From Apiotrichum sp. Y4204 (taxonomy: Eukaryota > Basidiomycota > Tremellomycetes > Trichosporonales > Trichosporonaceae), in the NCBI GenBank assembly GCA_025531455.1, contig JAMYHL010000054.1, forward strand, positions 310,001-374,000: a stretch of 64,000 bases of DNA, written 5' to 3'. Position 1 is the first letter of the stretch; every line of letters begins with the position of its first letter. Position numbers and translations under genes: made by a program. Below, piece after piece: positions 1-10,630 of the stretch. Below the pieces are notes generated by a model that saw nothing but the letters and a program-made list of their open reading frames with translations, had not been told where the DNA came from and did no database searches.

Positions 1-593
1 ACACTAGTAACGCTCACCTTTGCTTCGTCAAAAGTTTCTCTCAATGCGCGCTCCGACTCTCCACTCATACCCGAGACGATACTCGGCGCAGACACCGTGA
101 TGAACGGCAGGCCAAGCTCACCGGCCAGGCAGCGCACAAGCTGCGTCTTTCCGCCACCAGGCACGCCGTGAAGAAGCACGCCCTTGGGCCTCGGCACGCC
201 GGTGTGCACGTAAATCTCGGGATGAAGGAGCGGGAGCGCGACAATCTCGAGCAGCTGCGAGATCTGGGTGCTGAGGCCGCCCAGCTGCGCGAGCCGCGCC
301 TCGGGAGGCGCGTACTTTTCCGCCGAGTCGTCAATTGTCCGCCGCACGCGCTTTTTCCGCGACTCGCGGTCCGCGCGGCTGGAAGACGCCTCTCCAGAAG
401 GACCAGCCCCAGTGCCGGTCGGCGTAGCGGCGCCGTCACTTCCTGGCGTACTTGTTCCGTCTTCGGTCGAGTTCAGTCCGACGGTCTTGCGCACGCGCTT
501 CCGCACAGCGGGAACTTGCGACTGCACGCCCCACGCGGCGGTTATTGATGCGTTCAGGCTCTGTCCCGGTGTGCCCGGAAGGCCGGAGCTCAT
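1..593 (-). CDS. RIX7: Rix7/NVL-type AAA ATPase, N-terminal part (partial)
   Basis: Only the first coding exon is in the window: ATG at 593, donor GTGAGC after position 18, and the rest lies off the left edge. The first ~90 residues are low-complexity with a basic RKKRVRR patch. The first AAA module follows: a Walker A GVPGGGKT at about residues 144-151, and then the SAPSIVSGMSGESE segment that is characteristic of Rix7/NVL. By family knowledge this is the nucleolar/nuclear double-AAA ATPase that strips factors from pre-60S ribosomal particles. The exon reads open throughout from 593. It is divergent from the pinin-domain gene with a 310 bp spacer. An additional upstream exon cannot be excluded because the N-terminus of this family is variable. 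Family assignment is confident; gene name by homology only. Confidence 0.82.
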   Translation of the reverse strand, partial: MSSGLPGTPGQSLNASITAAWGVQSQVPAVRKRVRKTVGLNSTEDGTSTPGSDGAATPTGTGAGPSGEASSSRADRESRKKRVRRTIDDSAEKYAPPEARLAQLGGLSTQISQLLEIVALPLLHPEIYVHTGVPRPKGVLLHGVPGGGKTQLVRCLAGELGLPFITVSAPSIVSGMSGESERALRETFDEAKVSVTS

Positions 594-903
594 GGTGTGC
601 GGATGTGGTGAGGAATGCTTTCGAGTCGAGAGAGAATGCGATCCTGGTAACTTGCCTCCATAGAGCCTTCCTCAAAGATCCTCCAAAATCCAAACCTCCA
701 CCTTGTAAAATGACGTGTGAAAACTGCCCGGTAATGGCCACCGTTATCAGATTCCCACCCGGAGCATGGCTGGTGCTGGTATCAGTTGGGCCATATGGCT
801 GACTGTGTACTGTGAAATGTAGAAATCCAACTTGAAGACGCATAATCCGTTCTTTAGCTCCTCCACTCTCCCATCTTCTCCCAAGATCGCAAACAAAACA
901 AAA
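594..903. promoter_or_regulatory. divergent intergenic region, Rix7 / pinin-domain gene
   Basis: A 310 bp spacer between two divergent start codons, so it should hold both promoters and both 5' UTRs. The sequence just upstream of the right-hand ATG is A/C-rich (a run ending ACAAAACAAAAATGG), a favourable start context. I see no TATA box or repeat that I would defend. Confidence 0.4.
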
Positions 904-2110
904 ATGGCAGAGGACACGCTCGCAGGGTCTTCGACGACGGCGGGGTCTCCGCGCGCGTCGCCGTCCAAGTCCATGTCGCCTGTCAAGTCGCCGAGGAAGA
1001 TGAGCGAAGACCCGCCGGTTCCTGCAAAGTGAGTGGCTAGTGAACACATTGAGAGCTTGTGAAGTGACGAGGCGAGGCGATGAGGCGTATTGCTCTGAGT
1101 GGCTACTCGATGGGACTTCAGCCGCTTGTTCTCAGCGCGCCGCTCGCACCGTTACTTACAAAATACCACACTGGTTCACCGCTGATGGTAGACGCGCACG
1201 GACGATCAACACCGAGGAACGCGCGCGCAGCAAGCGCATGTTTGGCAACATACTGGGCACGCTCCGCCGGTTTCAAGACGACGACAAGAGCAAGCGCAGC
1301 AGTGAAGCAGTGAGTCGTGATTGGAGATGTGGTTCTCCTAAGTCCCCGCTCACACCCAGGCGCGGCGCCGTGAGGAGACGTCTCAGCGCATTGCGGCACG
1401 GCTGGCATCGGAGACAAACTTGCAGCACGACATAACTAGCACCGAGCGCGAACTGCGCACGCTGAAACTCGCCACCGAAAATGCCGCCTACGTCCTCGAG
1501 CATCGTGAAGTTGCAGTGAGTGGTGTCTTCCCCCCACACTTTCCGCTCCTTGCTAACCTTCCCAGCTGACTGCCCGCCACAACGCGCTCCGCGTCTCTGC
1601 AAGATATCTCCACACCTCCACTCCCAGCGCTGATTCTGTGTTTGAGACCAGTACGCTCATCTACCCAAGTGCCCCCGTTCCACTCGCGCGCGGCCCCAGC
1701 CGGACAGCTCCAGGTGCACCCGCGCTGTACTATGTGAGTGTCCAGGCGGACTTTTCTCAGCCCGTGTTTCTTTTACTAACACACAGCTGCCCAAGATTCT
1801 TCTTCCGGAGCAGGAAGACATGCTGCAGGCACGTCAAGAAGAGATTCTTAAGATTATCGAGGACGAGAGTGAAGCGCTGAGAGCGGACAAGGCGGACCAG
1901 GAGGAGACTGCGTCGAGTAATGCTGACAAGATTGCGGACCTGACTGCAAAGCTGCAGAAGCTCAAGGAGCAGCAGGCGAGTGCCCGGCGTGCTTCTGTCG
2001 GTGGGCGAGGTGGGGGCAAGGGCGAGGAGCCAGCACTGTCTGGAAACGGTGAGAGGGACTACGACATGGAGAGCAGGCACGGCGACGACGACTCTGAGGT
2101 TGCGTACTGA
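904..2110 (+). CDS. pinin/SDK/memA-domain protein
   Basis: Five exons: 904-1028, 1192-1309, 1360-1515, 1566-1733, 1787-2110. All joints are GT-AG with consistent phase. The N-terminus is Ser/Pro-rich (SPSKS, SPVKSPRK). Exons 2-3 carry the segment RSKRMFGNILGTLRRFQ followed by basic/acidic helices, which matches the pinin/SDK/memA domain (R-x-RMFG-x-LLGTL-x-F in known members). The rest is helical, probably coiled coil, and ends in an acidic tail. Pinin proteins are nuclear and associate with the exon-junction/splicing machinery; that role here is inferred from the domain. Introns 2-4 are 50, 50 and 53 nt; intron 1 is 163 nt. The start codon lies in a good context (AAAAATGG). Confidence 0.8.
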
Positions 2111-2256
2111 TTCGCGATGTATTTGTGTCTACTATGCGAGGCATGTTGCGTGAAGCGTGAAACCTTATTACACGATGAAGTGTGCGCAACGACTAGAATG
2201 CTGCTACGCCTAAATCAAGCTACTGAATGCATTCGTTCCGTGTCGTTACTACCAAA

Positions 2257-4140
2257 CTACCCAGCGTGCTCGACAATCTCGGTGACGAGCTTGCCGTTGA
2301 CAATCTTGCTCCGCATCTGCTCGGGGACGGGCGCCTCCTTGTAATCGCCCTGCTCATCGGTGGGGATGTTGATGTTAATTGCCGAGGTCTTGGCCGTAAC
2401 GACCTCGACCGCCTCGGCACACGCCTTGGAGAGGTACACCTGGCCCGAGTCGGTGTTGTCAATCAAGATGGTCGGGATCGTGCCGGTGACCTGGACCTCG
2501 AAGCTTGGGGACGAGGTGATGGACAGACTGGAGACTGCGCTCTCGAGCACGATCGACGTCTTCTTGCAGTTGAGCATGGTGACAGCGTTGACCTTGCCGA
2601 GAATCTGGACGACTGTGTTTTTGCAGTTGAACAGGTGCACCGTGTTGGTGATGGACGTCTGGTCAATCACAATGTTGCGGTTGTCCTCGTGATACTCGAT
2701 GAGCCACTTGTTGCCGTCCTCGAGCTCGGTCCTCGGCGGCTTCTTCGCCGGCTGCTTGGAGAACCCTGCCGGCTTGGCCTTGATGGGCGGCGGGGAGCGG
2801 CTGGGCGACTTGGCAAGCTTGTCGGACACCACGCTCGATGCCCGGAGCTCGGGATTCTTGTGCGTCTGCATCGAAGAGTCGACCTTGCGCAAGCCAGAGG
2901 TGATCGCACCACCCTTGTTCAAGTCGGCGAGGAGAGCGGCCTGACCGCCACCGCCACTGCCGCTGCCAGATGAACGGGTCGCGGGGGGGGGAGGGGCGGC
3001 AGGGGCAGCGGGGGCAGCTGATGACGGCACAGACGAAGGGGCGGCGGGACCCTGCTGTCAGAATGGATCAAAAACCTCCAGCTCACCTTGGGGTTCCATA
3101 CCACACCGGTAGTGTGCCACTGCTTGACGTACTTCTGCATCTCCGCGATGACGGAGGAAAACGAGCGCGCCCAAGCAGCCGCATCGGGGTTGCTACCGTC
3201 AGCTGGACTCGAGTTCCCTCACACACCTCTCCTTGAACTGCTTGACCACACGATCGACCCAAAACTGCGTCGAGTCCTTCATCTCACCGACAAACGGTGC
3301 TGGCGCAGGCTCAACCTGAACCCAGCCCCAGGCGCCGGCGCCCTCACCGAGCACGGAAAGGGCAGCCCCCCACTCGCGGCCATCCTTGCTGCGGCCGAGC
3401 TTGTCCTTTGCTTCGACAATCGCGCCGATCGCGTCCGCCTGGGGCTTGAGTAGTGCGGGAAGGGCAGACTGTGCGGGCTTCTGCACTCCCGAAGCCATCT
3501 TGAGGTATTCAAGCTGCGCCTTGACAAGCGGCTCGTAGAGGAGGGACTGGGGTCAGTTTACGATTACGGCGCGCACGTACGCCCTGTTCGACAATGCCGC
3601 CGACCTTCTTGGCGTTGGCGATGAATTCGGCAAAGGGGCCCTCAACAATATCCGCGCTGTACGCTTTGACAGCGGGAGTGAGCTCCTCCTCGGCGGGAGG
3701 CGGCGGCGGAGGAGAAGGGGGAGGGGGTGCCCCGGATGATGCGGCTGCGGCACCCGCGCCGGCACCTACAGCACCACCGGCCGCGATGCCCGCGAGCGCG
3801 CCGGCGTGGCTGTCGTGGGCTGCGGTTGGTGAGCGGTGGGAACCAGTCGAGATGGTGGCCTGCTGCGAAACGGCCACATCCTCAAGGCGCGAGGTCACGG
3901 CTGCATGTCAGCATTCGAACAAAATGAGAAGCTCGGTCTCGGCGTGCGGTCAATGGCGCTGGCTTGCCCTGCTGTTGTGAAGCTCCATCGCTATCGCCAT
4001 CGCGTGTAAAGCGCAGGTAGAGCCCTCATAAACACTCACCCTCAAGACGCTTGCTGCGCTGTCAGCACCGGCTCGTGATCCGGGACGTACATGATTGTGG
4101 AGAGCGAGTGAAGGCCCTGGGGCTGCTGCGGCTGGGCCAT
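2257..4140 (-). CDS. SRV2: adenylyl cyclase-associated protein (CAP/Srv2)
   Basis: Six exons, read on the minus strand: 4140-4091, 4053-4040, 3900-3581, 3546-3227, 3192-3087, 3051-2257, giving 534 residues, normal for the family. Exons 1-3 together encode HSLSTIIKRLEAVTSRLEDVA, the conserved RLE motif that binds adenylyl cyclase. This is only readable if a 14-nt microexon (4040-4053) is included. Next come the helical-folded domain (exons 3-5, including the conserved QKYVKQWHTTGVVWN), a Pro-rich linker (exon 6 start) and the beta-helical C-CAP/CARP domain (WLIEYHEDNRNIVI, VHLFNCKNTVVQILGKVN). CAP recycles cofilin-actin complexes and links Ras/cAMP signalling to actin. Two introns are only 37 and 34 nt. 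Confidence in identity is high; the microexon is my inference from frame and conservation. Confidence 0.93.
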
Positions 4141-5021
4141 TGTGATGGGGTTGCGCTGCGAAGCAGTTAATGGAAGTGATAGGAGGATAAAAGGAAGGGG
4201 TGCTCAGCAGCGGCGGAGCTGATGGAGTGAAGAGTAGGATGCTGGGGAGATGGGGAGGTGGAAGTCGAGGATGTCTTAGTTCAAAGACACCGATCTCGAG
4301 CTGGCTGACACCACCACCACAATGGCTCTGCACGTCACCGGCCACCCGTCATTGCTGCCTGGATGGCATCCCCTTTTTATTCGAGCCACAACTAATCATG
4401 GGTGGGGAGGAGAGTCGAGAGCTGGAAAGGTGGAGAGCTTTGCCTCAGTCACACCTGGGGGGGTCTGGACTGCAAGAGCACTCGATCTTTCCAAGCTTGT
4501 ATCCTTCGTCGACGTCAACACATCCAAACACATTGCATTAAACTGATGCATATCTGTGGGGCGCGGGCCGCCTTATCCCGCGACGCGTTAAGCATGTGCA
4601 CAAACACTCTGTTAGTGCGGAGCCAGGCTCGGTACAGGGGCGATACAATCCATGGGGAATGAGGCCTTCGGAAACGCTTCTTGACCAGATGTCAAGGAGA
4701 TGCAGCTCGATTGAACGGCTTGACGACTTCACATGGGTGGCATGCAGACGTATATGCTGCTAAGAGTACCAGAAGCAGCTTTCGCCAGCTTCTTGATCTC
4801 TCCTGCGACTTCCGCTCCCTACTCATACTCACGCACCGCGCTCAAGAGTTTGTGCCATACATTACAACGAAGCACACAACGATCTACTGCTGTTCCGACT
4901 AATTGTACTTATGTCTCTTCGATATTGTTGCGCCACGCTTACGCTTCATCTGGTATGAATGATTGGTTGAGGGGGATTAGGAGACGAGACCTGATTAAAT
5001 TACGTCTCCGTCATCCTGCGT
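4141..5021. other. intergenic region between CAP and Lon genes
   Basis: 881 bp between the CAP start and the Lon stop, so it contains the CAP promoter and the Lon 3' region. The part next to CAP is purine/pyrimidine skewed. There are short ORFs on both strands but none resembles a protein family or has a supportable gene structure. I see no RNA gene or repeat in it. Confidence 0.4.
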
Positions 5022-7905
5022 TTAGAGGCGCGCCTCACGGTCCGCCGGACGCGCTCCGTTGTCCCAAACATCGCGGCCCCAAACCGTGTCGAGCACGCCT
5101 TCGATCGTGCGCACGTAGGAAATGGTGAGCTTGCGCGCGCTCGCGGGCAAATCTTGGGCATCCTTCTCGTTCTGGGCCGGAAGGATGACGCGCTCAATGC
5201 CGGCACGGTGGGCACCAAGCACCTTTTCGCGGATGCCTCCGACGGCAGTTCTGGACATTAGTGAATTGCCTCGCTGTCGTTGAAATACTCACACTGCACC
5301 ACGAAGGGTGATCTCGCCGGTGAAGGCAATGTGGGGCGGCACGGTACGCTCGGTGAGGAGACTAACAAACGCGAGCATGATGGCGACACCAGCACTAGGG
5401 CCGTCCTTCTTGACCGCACCGGACGGGAGGTGGAGCTAAAAGTCAGTACTCATCTCGTACGGTTCCTGCAGAACGTACATGAATGTCATTCTCCTTGAGG
5501 AGGGTGAGGTCGATGCCGAGCTTGTGCTGATTGGCCTTGACCCATGCGAGGGCGAGTTCGGCGGACTCTTGAATGACCTTGCCAAGCGAGCCAGTAAGGT
5601 GCAGCGCACCTTTGCCGGGAACAAGCGTTGACTCGATGATGAGAATACCACCATTGCCCGAGCCGCGGTACGCAAGGCCCGTGACGACACCAGGGCGGAC
5701 GGTCTGCTCACGCAGTTCTCCCTCATATTTGGCCATACCCAAGATGCCCTCGAGGTCTTCGAGCGTGATCACTGGATTGTATTTGGCGCCGCCGTCGCGC
5801 GAGGCAGAGTACTCTACTGCCTTGTGGCGGCAGAGCTTGGCAATCTCGCGCTCGAGTGAACGGACGCCAGCCTCGTTGGTGTAGTCTGTGACGACGCGCT
5901 CGAGAACCTCGTCGGCAGCGCGCACGCCCCCGTCCCGAAGACCGTTCTCGTCCGCCTGCTTGGGGAGGAGGAAGCGCTTTGCGATCGCAAGCTTCTCATC
6001 GGTAATGTAGCCAGGGCACTCGATGACCTCGCAGCGGTCGAGAAGAGGAGGCGAGATGGTATCCAACGAGTTGGCCGTCGCGATGAAGGTCACCTGGCTG
6101 AGATCAATGGGTACATCCCCGAGGTAGTGGTCGTGGAAGGCCCAATTCTGCGCAGGGTCAAGCGTCTCGAGGAGTGCAGCTGAAGGGTCGCCGTGGAAGT
6201 TGGCCGAGCTGACTTTGTCGAGCTCGTCGAGGAGGATGATGGGGTTCGCAACGGCGACCTTGCGGAGTGCCTGCACGAAGAGGCCGGGGAGCGCACCGAC
6301 ATAGCTGTCGGATTAGTCGCTTATCAAACATGAATAACACTTACGTTCTACGGTGGCCACGAATCTCGGCCTCGTCGCGGACGCCACCGAGCGAAATGCG
6401 GTGGAATTTGCGGCCGAGGGCGTGGGCTATGGACCGGGCGATGGACGTCTTGCCGACACCGGGGGGTCCGACGAGCAGTAGAATTGGAGCCTTGTCGCGG
6501 AAGACGTTGTTGGGAGGGCCGTCGTCGAGGACTGCCGGGGTGGGCTGCTCAGCTGCGGGAGTGGGAGTGGGTGCATTCGTGGCGGAAGCCTCAACCTCTG
6601 CGGCGTTCACCTCTCCGGCCTCGTCCGACTTGCCCTCCGTAGACGCCGCCTTTGCTGCGGCCTCCTTGGCCTTTGCAGCCTCAGCGGCTGCCGCCTCCTG
6701 AGCCGCCTCTTTGGCGTCCTGCTTCTCCTTAGCCTCCGTCCAGAGATCACGCTTGAGACGGTAGACAGCAAGGTACTCGACGACACGGCGCTTGACGTCC
6801 GCGAGGCCCTCGTGCTCATTGTCGAGCAGCTTGCGAGCTGCATCAAGGTCGATGCGCCCGCCCTCGGTCACACGGTTCCAAGGAAGCGCGAGGATCCACT
6901 CGCAGTACGTCTTGGACACGCCATACTCGGCCGCCTGAGAAGGAATCTTAGCGAGACGCGCAATCTCCCGGGTGACGGCCTCGACAGCTGCGGCGCTCAT
7001 CTCCGGCTGCCGCTTCTCAAGGAGCGCCTGCAGAGGCTTGAGGTCGTCAGGCAGCTGAACCTTGTTCGCCTTGGGGCGGTCCAACTCAGCGGGACCGCCA
7101 CGGGGGCGGGGCATAATGGCCTTTGAGGATGAGAGCTTGCGGTTCCCATCAGGCGCAGGGAGGCCCTTGTCGAAGAGAAGCTGGAGCATGGCGTCGCGGA
7201 CGCGGGCGCATCGCTCGTCAGTGTTGGGCGTGCCGAGAAGCTCGACACGGATGTCCCAGTCAAAGCGGAGTGTGCTGGCGAGAAGGTCGGCCTGCACGCT
7301 CGAGGGCAACTGCGCGAGCTTGCTGTGGAGCTCCGGAGGGAGAAGCTTGCTTGCGGCCGGCATGAGGTCCACCTCCATGAGGTTGGGAGGCGGCACCGGA
7401 AGCGAGTAAGGGACAACCGGAATGGGGAGGGGAGGCAGGATAGACAGGACAGGAGGGAGAGCGCGGGGGAGGTAGACGCGGGTCTTGCGGTTAGCCGGAA
7501 TGGAATCCGATGGAACTCACGAGTCCTTCAAGGACACACATCCAAGTATCGCCCTCGCTCTCTTTGGCGCGATAGAGACGCTTCACGCGCGCCGCTGGAA
7601 ATGTTAGTTACATGGACGTTCTGCGCGTGCGTGTCGTTTGCGTATGCGTGTGCATGCATAACCCATGACTTACCGCATGCCCACCGGCCGACGCGGCGGT
7701 CGCCATCGTTGACGGGGACGGCGGCTACAAAGCGGTCGCGGGTATCGGCCTTGGCTGCTTCGCTGTTCTCCGAGAGGGTGGCCAGGAGATGTCCAACGAC
7801 CTCTTGCGGCAGAGGGATGGTGGTCTGCAGAAAGGGGTAGAGGACGTGCGGCTTTGGGAGGGGGATTAGAGCGAGGGTGGGCGGTAGATAGGTCTGCTTG
7901 GACAT
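5022..7905 (-). CDS. peroxisomal Lon protease (PTS1 -ARL)
   Basis: Six exons on the minus strand: 7905-7674, 7594-7521, 7483-6345, 6304-5479, 5435-5293, 5250-5022; 880 residues. The N-terminal substrate-binding domain is followed by a helical linker with a long Ala/Glu-rich insert (around residues 370-430). The AAA+ module has Walker [10 protein letters not shown] (near residue 442) and Walker B ILLDELDK. The protease domain has the catalytic serine in KKDGPSAGV (near 771) and the lysine in [14 protein letters not shown] (near 814). There is no mitochondrial presequence: the protein starts [13 protein letters not shown]. It ends in ARL, which fits the PTS1 consensus (S/A/C)(K/R/H)(L/M). Hence it is the peroxisomal Lon (LONP2 type), which degrades misfolded matrix proteins, rather than mitochondrial Pim1. 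The peroxisomal assignment is an inference from the tail and the N-terminus. Confidence 0.93.
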
Positions 7906-10630
7906 TGAAACGGACTCTGGAGGGAAGCACGGGTAGTGAGAGTGCGGGGAATGATCGACGAGAGGGTTATAAAGATGTATGCGAAGTGAAGTGAACGTGA
8001 GTTGGGAGTTGGTGAGACGAGCGATCGCGAGCGAGATGTGGGACAAGACGGAGTAACTACCGGACCCACGGCTAATGATGATGGGATGGGTTCCCTGGTC
8101 CCCCCTGGGGCCCTTTTGTTGGTTGATTCGGTGTCGGCGACGTAGCCATCCACAATCTTCTACTAGATAATGCTCCGTTCCTCTCAATGGGTATTAACTC
8201 CGCTTAAGCATTCTCGGCTCTACCGAAGCCCGCATCTATGCTCTGCACCCCCGTATGCATCAGTTTGACACTACCGTCTCCGCTATCCATTTGTGCGATG
8301 CATGCACAACTATAAGTCTCCATCGCGCGTGGCACGTTCCGCGTCGGACAGACAGTGAGAACAGGCGAATTCTAGCAGCGTCGCGAGGGTGGGCGGCGTC
8401 TCACGCCATCCACCATATGGCCATCTGGCCCCCATTCGGACGTACTGTACAGCTCACCCGGTACGCAGAGGTCATCACACGGCTACACGGATCTGGCCGG
8501 GAGCTCAGAAGGCTCGCCACATTGCCAGGTCCTTGGGCCTCGCCCATTCGATCCTGGTCCCACGGGCAGGCGCTTCCAAAGTTCTGGGACATGCTCGCTA
8601 TTTCGTTATATCCTCGTACTCGATCCATGTTCCATTATCCATGACGTGCGTGGCCAGATCTCGCCGTGCTGCTTGTGAGATCTGGCCCTGGCGGACCGGT
8701 TCCACCATCCTTCACTGTCCCAACACCTAGCATCTGGGCCTGTCCGGGCCGGCTCCAGCTCAGCTGCCAGTATTGCACAGGAATCACCGAAGCACTGAAT
8801 CACGATCGCAAGGCAGCTCGACGCCCCGGCACACGACGCAGCAATGGGGGCTTATACTTTACACTCATAAGATAGAAAAAAGGTCCGGCACATTGGGCAC
8901 CGCAATCTCCGAACGGGTCATCAGGGCATTATCCAACGAGTTGGGACGGTACTATCCGTGTCCGTTGAGTCCGCTGCATCGTCTCGTCGCAGTCACGGCC
9001 GTCACAGCTCATCTCATCGGTACCTATCCTGTGGGTGGCAAGTGTGGCAAAGGTGGCACGAGTGACAACAGTGGCAAGCAAGGGGGGAGAGGGGGGGTGG
9101 AGGGGGCGCCACCTCCGCATCTCCGCATCCGGTTCATCCGGTTGCGGTCGGGGCATTGCCGGAGACCTGTCGGCGCACGTAAATGCATCAACGGTCTCGC
9201 ATCGGTGGCGCACGCAATTCAGCAACCAGCGAATTGAAATGTGCAGAAGGTCCATAATGGGTCCGGGTGGCAAAATTGTTCTGAGATCGGAGATGTTTCC
9301 GACTCCGCAGGCCGGGACGAGGACGACCATCGATGGATATGGATCTCAATAGAAGGCGTGCGGGCAAGAGTTGAAGTCATGAAGTCATGAAGTTCGACAG
9401 ACACAATCGCGTGTGGGTCGCGTGAGCCACAGTACACACCGCGCGTACGCGCGCGTACTGCGTATCGCCATATCGCCCCCTCGCCGATCCCCCTGCCGAT
9501 GACGATGACGATTGTCGGGCGGGCTAAAAAGATGCTTAGCTAATGCCGATGATCTAAAAGGGAGATATGGAAAGAAAAAAAATGCCGATCTTCTCTGTGT
9601 GGTCCAACCTCTGTGTGCTCCCCAGTGGCCAGAGGCCGGTGCTCCCCTCAGACCCACAGTTGTCGTGATGGAGATGACATGCCCTCCGTATCTGTTGCCC
9701 CCAATTGCCCGTCGTACAGTACATGTATACATGAACCCCGTTCCTACCGTAGTCCTAGCATGCAGATTGTAGACGGTGCCGATCTACGAACGGTGCCGAT
9801 CTACGATGCAAAGTATGCCGAGTCTGCCGAGAGCTGCCGAAGCGACTCCACAGGCCTGGCCAGTCACTCCTTGCGCCACCTCTACGCCACCACAGATTAC
9901 GGCCGGCGGGTTGCGGGTCGGTGACCGACGCGTTGGGAGACATTGACAGAGCAAAAACAAGTCGCAACAAAGTCACGATTACACCAGATCGTTCCGAATA
10001 TGCACCGCGTTCAATCGCCGGCATTAAGAGCATATGACTGCAAAGCCAACACAGCACAGGACGTCATTGCCGTCGATATACCATGCAATCAGCCGATTAG
10101 CAGATCAGCTGCCCAACGTCACCCAGTCGGTGCCGAGCGGCAAGAGACTGGTCGTGGGCTGCGTGTCTGTGGAGCTAGGGTCTAGTCACGTACTGCGACC
10201 GAGGCCGACGGGCGCCAGGGCTGATGACTACAAGATTTTTTTTCTACTTTATTTTATCGCCTGGTTACGAGCACCACTTCACGTCCAAGTAATTGGATAA
10301 GAAATTGAGTAACCATCATACTACGCGAGTCGAAGTTATGGCGATTATGACTAACCACCCACAATTTGCGTCTCGGGCCCTCGGCCCCCGGACTGCCCGC
10401 GGCCGCTGCCCGGTCGTAAAGCTTGTGTTCAGCAAGGTCTGTCTACTCCATTGCTGCTGCTCTTTCCTGAACGCAGAACATGCATGCATACTCGTATCAC
10501 AGTCTCAATCGCTTCATCACTCTTTTCCTTGTTACAAACTCATATCTGGTTGTTCTTGGTGACCAGTGCACTTTTTCTTTTATCACTCTAATCTCACTCC
10601 CTACCCCACCCCGCCCTCCACACTGCCGCC
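7906..10630. other. 2.7 kb gene-free stretch
   Basis: Starts with the Lon promoter and ends with the promoter and 5' UTR of the Sec14-like gene (pyrimidine-rich from about 10540 to 10630). In between I find many stop codons in all frames, no ORF with family similarity, and no tRNA fold. Local features are a G-rich tract around 9080-9110, a short repeat of GAAGTCAT near 9373, and a perfect 17-bp tandem duplication at 9773-9806. It could hold non-coding transcripts or degraded elements; the sequence alone does not show which. Confidence 0.35.
9773..9806. repeat. 17-bp perfect tandem duplication
   Basis: The unit ACGGTGCCGATCTACGA occurs twice back to back. It lies in gene-free DNA and has no visible relation to a gene. 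Confidence 0.8.

Noticed and set aside
2227..2973. 248-codon ORF on the + strand inside the CAP gene
   Set aside because: It is antisense to the conserved C-CAP domain; its Leu/Arg/Asp-rich translation is the mirror of GC-biased codons.
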